The notes under the pieces are model-generated. The model ran no database searches, had not been told where the DNA came from, and saw only the letters and a list, made by a program, of their open reading frames with translations. A program made the position numbers and the translations under genes. A DNA stretch of 64,000 nucleotides from CAXBGS01 sp963975425 (GTDB taxonomy: Bacteria; Planctomycetota; Planctomycetia; Pirellulales; Pirellulaceae). The stretch's first letter is position 1; each line of letters opens with the position of its first letter. Positions 9,735 to 18,092 of this stretch are shown here, piece by piece. The stretch lies in NCBI GenBank assembly GCA_963975425.1, contig CAXBGS010000010.1, forward strand, positions 62,001 to 126,000, given 5' to 3'.

Positions 9735-10014
9735 TGGTCTCGACCAAGAGAGACCACAAGTCGATTGCCCACATCGAACAAAGTTAAATCTCGCCGGATA
9801 CGTTTATCCGACATGACCTTGTTGCCCGTAGGCCCTTGCGTGATTTCGTTCCATTCACGCTGCTTGCGTCTTGCAATTACCGTAACGTCGCATTTCGGTC
9901 GGCCGTAGAGCTGCGTGATATGCTTGGCAACGGGATATGCTCGGCAACGCAATATGCCGGCCACTTACGCATCGCAGCTCATGATCGCGAGACATGCTTG
10001 GCGAATGTCGCGGT
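9735..10014. other. Remainder of the gap between dapA and the DnaJ-like gene
   Basis: Between convergent gene ends. Apart from the 19-bp array just before it and the REP-like element near 9,908-9,980, I see no coding frame with family resemblance and no clear terminator. Confidence 0.4.
9908..9980. repeat. REP-like inverted-repeat element, copy 1
   Basis: Arms gagctgc (9908-9914) and gcagctc (9974-9980) enclose an element whose right part, ccggccacttacgcatcgca, matches the element at 50722-50781 with only a few, mainly G-to-A and C-to-T, changes. The internal segment is duplicated (ttggcaacgggatatgc / tcggcaacgcaatatgc), making this copy longer. It lies in the gap between convergent dapA and the DnaJ-like gene. 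Confidence 0.55.
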
Positions 10015-10992
10015 TTAAAAGGCCAAATCCGCACGCAGATCCGGGATCGGATTTTTTTCGGCGAACGATTCCAACAGTTGCTTGGATTCGTCATCCAACT
10101 CTTTCGGAATTTCGATCTGCAGCTCGATCATCAGGTCACCTGCGGTCCCATCTGGATTCTTAACCCCCTGGCCTTTGACCCGTAGGCGTTTTCCACTGCT
10201 GCTGCCGGCAGGAATCGTCAGCGTCACCGTTCCATGCGGAGTCGGGACGTCGATTTTTGCGCCCAGTGCGGCTTCCTTCACGCTGATCGGCAACTTCAGC
10301 TCTAGGTTCTGTCCCACACGACGAAACACCGGATGGTCGGACACCTTCATCAGCAGAATCAAATCGCCCGACGGGCCGCCGTTGGGTGATGGCTGCCCCT
10401 GATCACGCAACCGAATCTTGGAACCGGTTTTGACGCCCGGCGGAATCGTCACCGACAACTTTTCACTCGAACCATTTCGGGAAATATAGAACTCGGTCTT
10501 TCCGCCCAAGACCGCCGTCTGCAGCGGTATCTCTAGTTCGTGACGAATATTCGATCCTCGCGCTGGTGGTGGCGCGGGTCGACTTCGACGACGATGTCCG
10601 CCGCCGCGACCGCCGCCCATCCCACCGCCAAGAATCTGTTCGAAGAAGTCACCGAAGCCGCCTTCGAATTGCGGATTGCCGCCGCGACTGCCGCCGAAAA
10701 TCTGCTCCAAATCCAGACCGTCAAATCCAGACGCGTCGCCGGCACCGGGATGAAAGCCGCCTTGGCGCATTTTTTCGAAATCGGCGCCGTACCGGTCGTA
10801 CGCAGCCCGCTTGTCGTCGTCGCTGAGAACGTCATACGCTTCTTGCACGCGTTTGAATTTCTCGTGGGCCGCTTTGTCGTCCGGATTCTTATCCGGATGC
10901 AGCTTTAGCGCAAGCTTTCGGTGGGCTTTCTTGATTTCGTCTTTCGTGGCGTCGCGACCAACGCCCAGGGTCTGGTACAAATCTTCTGACAC
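10015..10992 (-). CDS. DnaJ/CbpA-type co-chaperone without zinc finger
   Basis: A 325-residue Hsp40. Residues ~1-70 are the J domain with LYQTLGVGRDATKDEIKKA and the invariant HPD in KLHPDKNP, which stimulates DnaK ATPase. A Gly/Phe-rich segment follows (~75-150, GGGMGGGRGGGHRRR). The C-terminal substrate-binding domains carry IPPGVKTGSKIRLRDQGQ and IPAGSSSGKRLRVKGQGV. There are no CxxCxGxG zinc motifs, so this is the class II (CbpA-like) architecture rather than canonical DnaJ. The GTG at 10990-10992 gives a normal N-terminus for the family; extending upstream adds 32 unrelated residues. It is read divergently from the CehA/McbA-like gene 87 bases away, so the two probably share a promoter region. 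Confidence 0.9.
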   Translation of the reverse strand: MSEDLYQTLGVGRDATKDEIKKAHRKLALKLHPDKNPDDKAAHEKFKRVQEAYDVLSDDDKRAAYDRYGADFEKMRQGGFHPGAGDASGFDGLDLEQIFGGSRGGNPQFEGGFGDFFEQILGGGMGGGRGGGHRRRSRPAPPPARGSNIRHELEIPLQTAVLGGKTEFYISRNGSSEKLSVTIPPGVKTGSKIRLRDQGQPSPNGGPSGDLILLMKVSDHPVFRRVGQNLELKLPISVKEAALGAKIDVPTPHGTVTLTIPAGSSSGKRLRVKGQGVKNPDGTAGDLMIELQIEIPKELDDESKQLLESFAEKNPIPDLRADLAF

Positions 10993-11079
10993 GGAATCTC
11001 GTCGGTTAAGTCGTCTTGGTGATTCGACGTTGCTGTCAAGTTGGCAGATTCTCGTCGATTCGACTAGGGTTAGCAAAAT

Positions 11080-12696
11080 ATGAACCAACTGGCCCCACTA
11101 CGGCAAGCGGAAGACGGAATTAGCATCCACGACGCCCCCCGATTTATCGCCCGATTGGCTCAATGGATGACGGTTTTCCCAATCGTCCTGATCATGCCGT
11201 TGGTCTCGGCGGGATACCCGTCGGCACGAGTGATGGCCGCCGGCGGCACGCTGACGTTGACCGCAGCCGACGAACAGACCGACGAACCGGTGATCACGCG
11301 AATGGAGTTGTGGCGAGGGCCAATCGACGGCACCGCAATGCCGATTCGAAAAGCCGTTCCTGCCGGAATCGGCGTCGTTTTGGACCGGTCAATCGAACTA
11401 TCGCTCGCCGATGGCTCGTATGCCTTTCGGATGATCCGAGGACCCGAATATCGCGTCGTTACGGGGACGTTCGCGATGGAGCGAACCGCACTCGATACGC
11501 ACGCGGTACGCCTGCCACGAACGATTCATATGATCCAGCATGGTTGGACCAGCGGTGATTGCTGTGTGGTGGGATCCAAGCACAGCGTGCCGCTGCGAAT
11601 GGCTGCCGAGGACTTGCACGTCGCAGCAGTTCTGGGACAAATCGAGGCCAGCCCGATTCCCTATCGCGATGCGGCCGAGCCAATCAGGCATGACCCGACA
11701 TGGATTCGCGAGGACTGCGTCCATCATGACGGATTGGTGGCGTACGGAATGTCTTCGATCGACGCAAAACAATTGCCCAGCGAGCTGCTGGTGCAAGCCA
11801 AGTCAGATGACAAGTCGGTAAAGATGGCTGTTGAAAATCCTTTCGCATGGCCGCTGCCCGTTTGGTTGGCAAGCGGCCGAGTGGACGGTTTTTTCTTGAT
11901 GGGCGATTGGCTGCGGCTTGATCGTCCCGTCACGCGGGTCACCGATGGTCGGCGACCGGACCGATCAACTAGCGGCGCGAAAGCGATCGGATCCTGGGCG
12001 TACCAGATCTACACAAATATTTTGGAAAGTGGCCTGCGAATTCCTCCGCTAGCCGGCAGCGGCAACGAAGGTGTTACCACGCCGATCGGATACAACCGAC
12101 TCTATGTCGCCGCATCACCAGCAACATCGAACTTTGGCGCGGCTCGAACGACCACAAATCTGGACGCAGTCGCCGTCAGCAGCAGTGATGCGTGGTGGGA
12201 TGCCGCTTGGGCGGGACACAGTGTCGCGACCAACGGCCCCCTGCTAAGGCCAACAATCAACGGCAAACTTCCCGGACATGTGTTTACGGCGACCGGGGGT
12301 GAGGAATTACGGCTGCAGCCGGTGCTGAGTCTGACGACTCGTGACCCCGTCGAGTACTTGGAAGTTGTCCACAACGGTCAGGTTCACTACCGCGCCCGGC
12401 TGGACGAATTCGCGAAAGCGGGAGGAAAGATTCCACCGATCCACGCGGACCAAAGCGGCTGGGTCATCATCCATGTCGTCACGAAACACAAGGATATGTT
12501 CCGTGCAGCGATTTCGGCGCCGTGGTACATCGAATTTGACGGCCAACCGCGGGTGTCCGCCGCCGCAGTTCATTTCTTTCAGGATTGGCTTTCGATGTAC
12601 GAAACGCGTCTCAAACGCCTGCCGCCCGGCCAACTCGCCCGGCACGTCCCGTTCGTAAGATCCGCCCGAAAATTTTGGTCCGACCGCCAACCGTAG
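11080..12696 (+). CDS. Secreted CehA/McbA-like metallohydrolase-family protein
   Basis: A 538-residue protein with an N-terminal hydrophobic segment (VFPIVLIMPLVSAG). If translation begins at the internal ATG at 11167 this becomes a standard signal peptide; both starts are possible. The region IQHGWTSGDCCVVGS and later GSGNEGVTTPIGYNRLYVAA, then DAWWDAAWAGHSVATNGPLL resemble CehA/McbA-family proteins, PHP-fold metal-dependent hydrolases common in planctomycetes. The usual first His-x-His metal motif is not obvious (HGWTSGD in its place), so catalysis is uncertain. The C-terminal ~150 residues look like a beta-rich domain. It lies 130 bases before the hydrolase-CitG-PTPS unit on the same strand. 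The function is unknown beyond the family. Confidence 0.65.
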   Translation: MNQLAPLRQAEDGISIHDAPRFIARLAQWMTVFPIVLIMPLVSAGYPSARVMAAGGTLTLTAADEQTDEPVITRMELWRGPIDGTAMPIRKAVPAGIGVVLDRSIELSLADGSYAFRMIRGPEYRVVTGTFAMERTALDTHAVRLPRTIHMIQHGWTSGDCCVVGSKHSVPLRMAAEDLHVAAVLGQIEASPIPYRDAAEPIRHDPTWIREDCVHHDGLVAYGMSSIDAKQLPSELLVQAKSDDKSVKMAVENPFAWPLPVWLASGRVDGFFLMGDWLRLDRPVTRVTDGRRPDRSTSGAKAIGSWAYQIYTNILESGLRIPPLAGSGNEGVTTPIGYNRLYVAASPATSNFGAARTTTNLDAVAVSSSDAWWDAAWAGHSVATNGPLLRPTINGKLPGHVFTATGGEELRLQPVLSLTTRDPVEYLEVVHNGQVHYRARLDEFAKAGGKIPPIHADQSGWVIIHVVTKHKDMFRAAISAPWYIEFDGQPRVSAAAVHFFQDWLSMYETRLKRLPPGQLARHVPFVRSARKFWSDRQP

Positions 12697-12826
12697 CTCA
12701 TCGTCATCGACCGCTCGGCAATCGTATCGCAGTGGCAGGACCGATGAGCGAACGTTTTGATTGCCAAGTGAATCACGGCCATGGTGTCGGCTTCCGCAAA
12801 CGCGGTTTCTCGGCGAAACTCTTGTC

Positions 12827-13717
12827 ATGAAACCTATTGCCGAAGATCTATTGGGCTACGAATCGAAGGAAATTTCGGTCGGTCCCTTCACGATGCGATA
12901 TCTGGACGAGGGAGCCGGTGAAGAGACCCTGCTGTGTGTCCATGGAAATCCCACTTGGAGCTTTTATTACCGGGGCGTAATCGAGCGTTTTAGCCCGTCT
13001 CGCCGAGTGGTGGCGGTCGATCACTTGGGGTGTGGACGCAGCGACAAGCCCAGTCGCGGCGAGTTCCCTTACCGTATGTCAGATCATCGCGACAATTTGG
13101 TCTCGCTGATCGACCAGTTGGATTTGAATCGGATCACGCTGGTCGCACACGACTGGGGTGGCGCGATCGGGTTAGCATCGTTGGTCGAACGCCCCGAACA
13201 TTTTCAAAGAATCGTGCTGTTGAATACGGGCGCGTTTCCGCCGCCCTATGTTCCATTGAGAATTGCGGCGCTGCGATTCCCCGTCCTCGGGACCGCGGCC
13301 ATTCGCGGGCTGAATGCTTTCGCCGCCCCCGCCGTTTCGATGGCCATGTCGCGCAGCCGCATGGCCGACGATGTGGCCGCCGGACTCTTGGCCCCCTATG
13401 ACAGTTGGACCAATCGTGTCGCAATCGACGGTTTTGTACGTGACATCCCGCTAACCAGTGGCCACCCCACTTTTCAAACGCTTCAGCAACTCGAAACCGA
13501 TTTGTCTGGATTGCCGGCGATGCCAAAATTGCTGGTGTGGGGAATGAAAGACTGGTGCTTTCGCCCCGAGTGTTTGCATCGATTGCAAAAACTGTGGCCC
13601 GATGCGAACGCGGTCGAGATTTCCGACGCCGGACATTACGTGCTTGAAGACGCGCCCGGCGAGACGCTGGACGCGATCGCTAACTTCTTGAACAACGCCC
13701 CGCAAATCGATGGTTGA
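12827..13717 (+). CDS. Alpha/beta hydrolase, haloalkane dehalogenase-like
   Basis: A 296-residue cytoplasmic alpha/beta hydrolase. HGNPTWSFYYR provides the oxyanion-hole and halide-type Asn/Trp pair, VAHDWGGAIG places an Asp nucleophile at the elbow as in haloalkane dehalogenases (esterases have Ser), and DAGHYVLED supplies the catalytic His. This set is typical of the dehalogenase/epoxide-hydrolase branch, but many such genes in non-degraders act on unknown substrates, so only the family is assigned. The ATG at 12827 matches the family N-terminus; an upstream in-frame ATG adds 22 unrelated residues. Its stop overlaps the next start by 8 bases, indicating translational coupling with the CitG-like gene. 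Confidence 0.85.
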   Translation: MKPIAEDLLGYESKEISVGPFTMRYLDEGAGEETLLCVHGNPTWSFYYRGVIERFSPSRRVVAVDHLGCGRSDKPSRGEFPYRMSDHRDNLVSLIDQLDLNRITLVAHDWGGAIGLASLVERPEHFQRIVLLNTGAFPPPYVPLRIAALRFPVLGTAAIRGLNAFAAPAVSMAMSRSRMADDVAAGLLAPYDSWTNRVAIDGFVRDIPLTSGHPTFQTLQQLETDLSGLPAMPKLLVWGMKDWCFRPECLHRLQKLWPDANAVEISDAGHYVLEDAPGETLDAIANFLNNAPQIDG

Positions 13718-14558
13718 CCCACTCTCGGTCATTCGGAATCAAATTGGCGGAACCGCCGACGCGATCCGCTGGGCTTGTATCTTGGAGGCGACCGCGCCGA
13801 AAGCCGGAAACGTTCACCCCAGCCAATCCTTTGGCGACCTAAGCTACGCTGACTTTATCACCGCAGCAAACGTCACCGCGCAAGCGTTAACACGGACGGA
13901 TCTTTCGATTGCGAAACGAATGTTTGCCGCGGTCCAACAGTCCAGGCAGGCAACTGGTACCAACGTGAACCTCGGCATCGTTTTGCTGCTCGGTCCCCTG
14001 GTCGCGGTACCGACGTTCAATGGGAAAGCCGTCGCGGAGCAGCTCTGTTCGTTCACGACCGCCGACACTCAGGACATCTTTAACGCGATCGCCTTCGCGG
14101 GTGCCGGCGGGCTGGGAGTTTCCGAATCGATGGATGTGACAAAACCGCCGACCGAAGACATCCATATTCTTGCGGCGATGCATTTAGCGACGGACCGCGA
14201 TCGCATCGCAAAACAGTATGCCGGCAACTATGCGGACCTGATTGAAAACATCGTTCCCGTTTTAGCAGAGTCGATCCGAACCGTTGGCGACGTGCTGGCT
14301 GGCATAGCCGACGCCCACTTGAGAATGCTCGCGAGCGATCCAGATTCGTTGATCGCAAGAAAATGTGGCGGCGATATCGCTGGTGAAGTCCAGCGTCAGG
14401 CAGGCGAAGTCGACCGGTCCGATCCGGAGTCCATCGCCCGCTTCGATCGATTCTTGCGTAGCCGTGGCAATACACTGAACCCAGGCACCACCGCTGACTT
14501 GATTGCCGCGGCGCTTTACATTCTCTTAAAACATCCAGACGACATAGCAGGAACATGA
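13710..14558 (+). CDS. Triphosphoribosyl-dephospho-CoA synthase family protein (CitG-like)
   Basis: A 282-residue all-helical protein with ILEATAPKAGNVHPSQSFGD near residue 25 and GTNVNLGIVLLLGPL near residue 75, signatures of the CitG/MdcB family that makes the prosthetic group of citrate and malonate lyases. No lyase genes are nearby. Homologues of this family also sit in tetrahydromethanopterin-linked C1 gene sets of methylotrophs and planctomycetes (from memory), which fits the pterin-type enzyme encoded next. The start overlaps the previous stop by 8 bases and the stop overlaps the next ATG by 4 (ATGA), so the three genes form a coupled unit. The true substrate is uncertain. Confidence 0.8.
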   Translation: MVDPLSVIRNQIGGTADAIRWACILEATAPKAGNVHPSQSFGDLSYADFITAANVTAQALTRTDLSIAKRMFAAVQQSRQATGTNVNLGIVLLLGPLVAVPTFNGKAVAEQLCSFTTADTQDIFNAIAFAGAGGLGVSESMDVTKPPTEDIHILAAMHLATDRDRIAKQYAGNYADLIENIVPVLAESIRTVGDVLAGIADAHLRMLASDPDSLIARKCGGDIAGEVQRQAGEVDRSDPESIARFDRFLRSRGNTLNPGTTADLIAAALYILLKHPDDIAGT

Positions 14559-15049
14559 ACGAACCCATTTTTCGAGTGGACGTGACCAAAGAACAGTTCA
14601 CCTTTAGCGCCGCTCATTTCATCACGTTCGCCAGCGACATCTGCGAGCGAATTCATGGTCACAACTACGGCGTTCGGGCGAGTGTCGAAGGTCCCTTGGA
14701 CGAAAATCGTTACGTGGTCGACTTCATCGCTTTGCGTGATGCCGTGCTGGTCGAGACCAACAAGATGGACCATCACGTGATCCTGCCGAGCGATCATGCT
14801 GAAATCAAGATCGCACAGGATGAGAAAGAAACGACCGCCACCTTTCGAGATCGCCGCTGGGTCTTTCCCAACGAAGACTGCGTGATCCTGCCGGTCATCA
14901 ATACGACTGCCGAGGAAATCGCTCGCGTGATCGCCGAGCGTGTGATCGAGCAAACCAAATCCAAGTTCGGTGATCACTTGCACTGGATCGAGGTCGCCGT
15001 TGACGAAAACAACGGCCAATGGGGCGTCTGTCGATTGCCATGGAATTAG
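14555..15049 (+). CDS. 6-pyruvoyl-tetrahydropterin synthase / 6-carboxytetrahydropterin synthase family protein
   Basis: A 164-residue member of the PTPS/QueD family. The zinc-binding histidines are visible in FSAAHFITF and in IHGHNYGV, with the Cys of CERIHGH four residues before the second His, as in active members. YVVDFIALRD and TNKMDHHVILP match the conserved middle of the fold. These enzymes convert dihydroneopterin triphosphate to 6-carboxy- or 6-pyruvoyl-tetrahydropterin, for queuosine, folate-like or methanopterin-type pterins. Coupling by ATGA to a CitG-like gene, with no queC/queE beside it, makes a pterin role other than queuosine plausible (inference). It is longer than compact QueD (~120 residues) owing to an insert around residues 85-110. 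Confidence 0.85.
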   Translation: MNEPIFRVDVTKEQFTFSAAHFITFASDICERIHGHNYGVRASVEGPLDENRYVVDFIALRDAVLVETNKMDHHVILPSDHAEIKIAQDEKETTATFRDRRWVFPNEDCVILPVINTTAEEIARVIAERVIEQTKSKFGDHLHWIEVAVDENNGQWGVCRLPWN

Positions 15050-15074
15050 CCAAGGCCGATTTCTCAGCGGTTGG

Positions 15075-15998
15075 CTATCGTCTTAAGTGTTTCGAAAAGA
15101 ATTCGATGATCTGTTGTCGATTCGCATCGGTGTGAAATTCCTTGCCGCCGTGGCCGGCCCCTTGCACAACGACAAGCGTCGAATCGACGCCGGCGGCGAG
15201 CAGGGCTTGATGCAGTTTTTCACTCTGCGCCAGCGGCACACCGGGATCCTGATCACCGTGCATGATTAGAAACGCGGCGTCATCGCTGGAAACCTGATCG
15301 AGTGCGCTCGCGTCTTTCGCCAGTTCCGGTACGTCTCGCACGGTAGCGCCGAGCAATTTTGCACCATTGGAATTCGCAACGTCGTCGGCGGTCCGCGTTT
15401 CACTGACATTATTTGGCGGCATGGTCAGCAGTTCGCTGGGGCCGAACCAATCGCAAACCGCTTGCACGCGACTGGACGTCGATTCGTGATCAGGAAAAGT
15501 TCGGGTGCCCATCAAGGCAACCAAGTGACCGCCTGCGGAACTGCCCCACGCCCCGATACGATCCGGATCGATCCCGTATTCTTCGCCGTGCCGACGGACC
15601 CATCGCACCGCCGCATAACAGTCGCTGATCTGGGCCGGCCATCTCGCGACATTCGTCAATCGATAGTTGATGCTGGCGAGGGCAAACCCATGATCGGTGA
15701 TCCACGCGGCGTTTCTCTCACCGCTTTTCTTATCACCGTTCAGCCATCCGCCGCCGTGCACGAAGACGACACAGGGCACTGGCCGATCGGTTTCCGCCGG
15801 TAAAAACAGATCCAGCTTGAGTGCGTGACCATCAACTCGGCCGAATTCAATGTCACGACGAACGTTGGGGTGCTTGGTTACCGCTTGTTGCTTGCGATCC
15901 GCTTTCGGTGGCGGCGCATCGGACGGGTTGGCGAACGAGCGAGATGCGACGGCGGGCAAGAGCGCACACAGGCAGACAACGATAACAGTGAGTTTCAC
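15075..15998 (-). CDS. Secreted alpha/beta hydrolase (esterase/lipase)
   Basis: A 307-residue protein with a signal peptide (KLTVIVVCLCALLPAVASRSFA). The fold is the hormone-sensitive-lipase/BD-FAE type: FVHGGGWLNGDKK (oxyanion hole HGGG), IGAWGSSAGGHLVALMG (nucleophile Ser in GxSxG), DQDPGVPLAQSE (catalytic Asp region) and GAGHGG (catalytic His). Such planctomycete enzymes are annotated as acetyl-xylan or feruloyl-type esterases, probably removing acyl groups from polysaccharides outside the cytoplasm; the substrate is inferred. It converges with the PTPS gene, the two stops lying 25 bases apart. Confidence 0.88.
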   Translation of the reverse strand: MKLTVIVVCLCALLPAVASRSFANPSDAPPPKADRKQQAVTKHPNVRRDIEFGRVDGHALKLDLFLPAETDRPVPCVVFVHGGGWLNGDKKSGERNAAWITDHGFALASINYRLTNVARWPAQISDCYAAVRWVRRHGEEYGIDPDRIGAWGSSAGGHLVALMGTRTFPDHESTSSRVQAVCDWFGPSELLTMPPNNVSETRTADDVANSNGAKLLGATVRDVPELAKDASALDQVSSDDAAFLIMHGDQDPGVPLAQSEKLHQALLAAGVDSTLVVVQGAGHGGKEFHTDANRQQIIEFFSKHLRR

Positions 15999-16317
15999 GG
16001 ACAGGATTCCCTATTTTGATCGTGAAATGTAATGATTGAGGCATGAAACCGACGCACGAAACAGACGCACGAGACCGGGCAATCGCATTGATCGGCGTCA
16101 TGCATTGTCTCACGATCGCGGCGTGAAGACATTAGCCGAAGGCGACCGGATGTGAAAAGATTTCGATTAGTCAAGTTTTACTGATTGTAGTGGTCAGGTC
16201 ATGCCGATCAAGAAAATCGGAGTCCATAGGAGCGCGAGTGGGAGGCCATTCGCACCTGGGACCGGCGGACCGCTTGTCGTCCGCCGATTCGACCAACGGA
16301 TTGGAAAGAACCACGGC
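15999..16317. other. Divergent intergenic region
   Basis: Between the esterase (minus) and the Cys/Gly-rich protein (plus). It includes a short imperfect repeat (gacgcacgaaaca / gacgcacgagac near 16051) and an open but unlikely N-terminal extension of the downstream gene. No promoter box is clear. Confidence 0.35.
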
Positions 16318-17904
16318 ATGAACCTGCAACGCCTGCTGCTGACCGACTTAGGGCACAGACACCTATGTCATAACGGACTCGTAATCCGGATCGCGATCGC
16401 TCTGATCATCGCCGGACTAACGATCCCCGCCAGCACCCACGCCGCAAACCAAGCCGATCAATACGCAAACCAGCGTATCCCGATCCCCGGTGCCAAGCCG
16501 ACTTTACTACGCAAGACCGCCAAAGCGCGCCAGGTTGTCGATGCCGACGCGGGGTCTGTGCAAGTTCGAAATGCACCAGTGGCCTCCTCGACGCCAAGCA
16601 AACACCGAACTTCGACCATCGCTCGCGCTGCAACCGGCCAAGCCTTGCGAGACTTGCCACCGGCACCACTGGACGGATCGTTGGTCAAAGGCCATGTGCG
16701 GCAAGTCGGTTACATCGACGGCTACGCGCCGACTGGCTGCGATTGCAGCGGCCCCGTTTGTGATTGCGGGGCCGAACCGATGTGTGGCGCCGATGGCGGC
16801 TACATTGCAGGACCAGGATGTGGTTTCGAACCGGCTTGTGGATGCGAGTTGGGTGTCGAGTGCAGCTGTGGTGTTGAAGCCGGATGCGGTCTTGAAATGG
16901 CACCAGGGTGTGGTATCGAAGGCTGCGGGATTCCCGGCTGCGGTTGCGACAGTAACTATGCAACCGGACCTGCCTGCGGTGTCGAAGCCGGATGCGGAAT
17001 GGAACCGGTCGCCGACTGCGGATGTGACGCGTGTGCCGGGGCCATGTTTGATGACTGCTATCCGCTGTTCCTGCCCGTTCTGCGAATCAATTGGTGTCGC
17101 TTTGACTTCTTTGCGGGCGTCCAAGCGTATAAAGGCCCGATGAACTTTGCCAACGTCAACGGGCAAAACGGGGACCGTAACGGCTCGGGCAGTTTCGGTT
17201 TCTATGAAGGTTTCAACGAGGGTCGTTCACTGAAACGTTGGCTGGGCTGGGACCTCGCAGGTCAATTCGGTCTGCGTGCAACCCAAAGCAACTTAAGCGG
17301 ATCAGAATTCACCAGCGAAACACGACACCAGATTTTTCTGACCGGCGGTTTATTCCGACGCGTCGATTACGGATTGCAGTACGGTTTCGTCGTCGACTAT
17401 TTGAACGACGATTGGTGGTTCCAAGGCGACCTGACACAGATTCGCGGCGAACTCAGCTGGAACACGGGACGCTGTCACTTGTTCGGTTTACGATTCGCAG
17501 CGGGGACTGGGGACGACAGTTCCAATACCGTCGTTCGCGACGGAGCTGGAGCGTTGATCAATGGCACCGTTACGTTCGAGCCGACCGATCAATATCGTTT
17601 GTTCTATCGCCGGACGCTCAACGGCAGTGGCGCAGTCGAAGGATTCGCCGGATGGACAGACAACGACGACGGCATCCTGGGCGCCTCGTTGAATCTGCCG
17701 CTTCGCCAAAAGATCGTTTTGCAGACCGGGGCAACCTATCTGATTGCAAACGAAGGTGTGAACAACGGTGGCAACGAGCAAGAGTCATGGAACATCTCAC
17801 TCGGTCTGATCTTCCGCCCCGGTGGGGCGCAAGGCTGCGGCCGGTACTGTCGTCCCATGTTCGACGTCGCGGATAATGGAACCTTTATGGTCGACCGGCA
17901 ATAG
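16318..17904 (+). CDS. Secreted Cys/Gly-rich protein with outer-membrane-barrel-like C-terminus
   Basis: A 528-residue protein with a signal peptide (VIRIAIALIIAGLTIPAS after a basic leader). Residues ~130-240 are a Cys/Gly/Glu-rich tract with many CG pairs (CGCELGVECSCGVEAGCG). Residues ~245-510 alternate aromatic and polar residues in short strands (FFAGVQAYKGPMNF, YGLQYGFVVDYLNDDWW, EGFAGWTDNDDGILGASLNL), as in planctomycete-specific beta-barrel proteins. I infer an outer-membrane or cell-envelope location, with the Cys tract able to form disulfides. The ATG at 16318 follows GGAAAG; the longer open frame upstream lacks signal-peptide logic. The function is unknown. Confidence 0.7.
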   Translation: MNLQRLLLTDLGHRHLCHNGLVIRIAIALIIAGLTIPASTHAANQADQYANQRIPIPGAKPTLLRKTAKARQVVDADAGSVQVRNAPVASSTPSKHRTSTIARAATGQALRDLPPAPLDGSLVKGHVRQVGYIDGYAPTGCDCSGPVCDCGAEPMCGADGGYIAGPGCGFEPACGCELGVECSCGVEAGCGLEMAPGCGIEGCGIPGCGCDSNYATGPACGVEAGCGMEPVADCGCDACAGAMFDDCYPLFLPVLRINWCRFDFFAGVQAYKGPMNFANVNGQNGDRNGSGSFGFYEGFNEGRSLKRWLGWDLAGQFGLRATQSNLSGSEFTSETRHQIFLTGGLFRRVDYGLQYGFVVDYLNDDWWFQGDLTQIRGELSWNTGRCHLFGLRFAAGTGDDSSNTVVRDGAGALINGTVTFEPTDQYRLFYRRTLNGSGAVEGFAGWTDNDDGILGASLNLPLRQKIVLQTGATYLIANEGVNNGGNEQESWNISLGLIFRPGGAQGCGRYCRPMFDVADNGTFMVDRQ

Positions 17905-17924
17905 GCCGCGTTCCGTAATGAGAA

Positions 17925-17961
17925 TCGCTCTGTGTCTTGAATTGGCTCTGTGTCTTGAATT
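17925..17961. repeat. 18-bp direct repeat
   Basis: Two adjacent copies of gctctgtgtcttgaattg just after the stop of the Cys/Gly-rich gene. Confidence 0.7.
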
Positions 17962-18092
17962 GATTGAGCGAATCAGAATTCGATGCACCATCACGACCGC
18001 ATGAGAATCATCTCATCCGGCCCGGGCTAAGTCCGTCGCAGCGCAAGACCGCTGCAAAATGAGTTGGGCACCGCCAATCAACCGGCGGTTCG

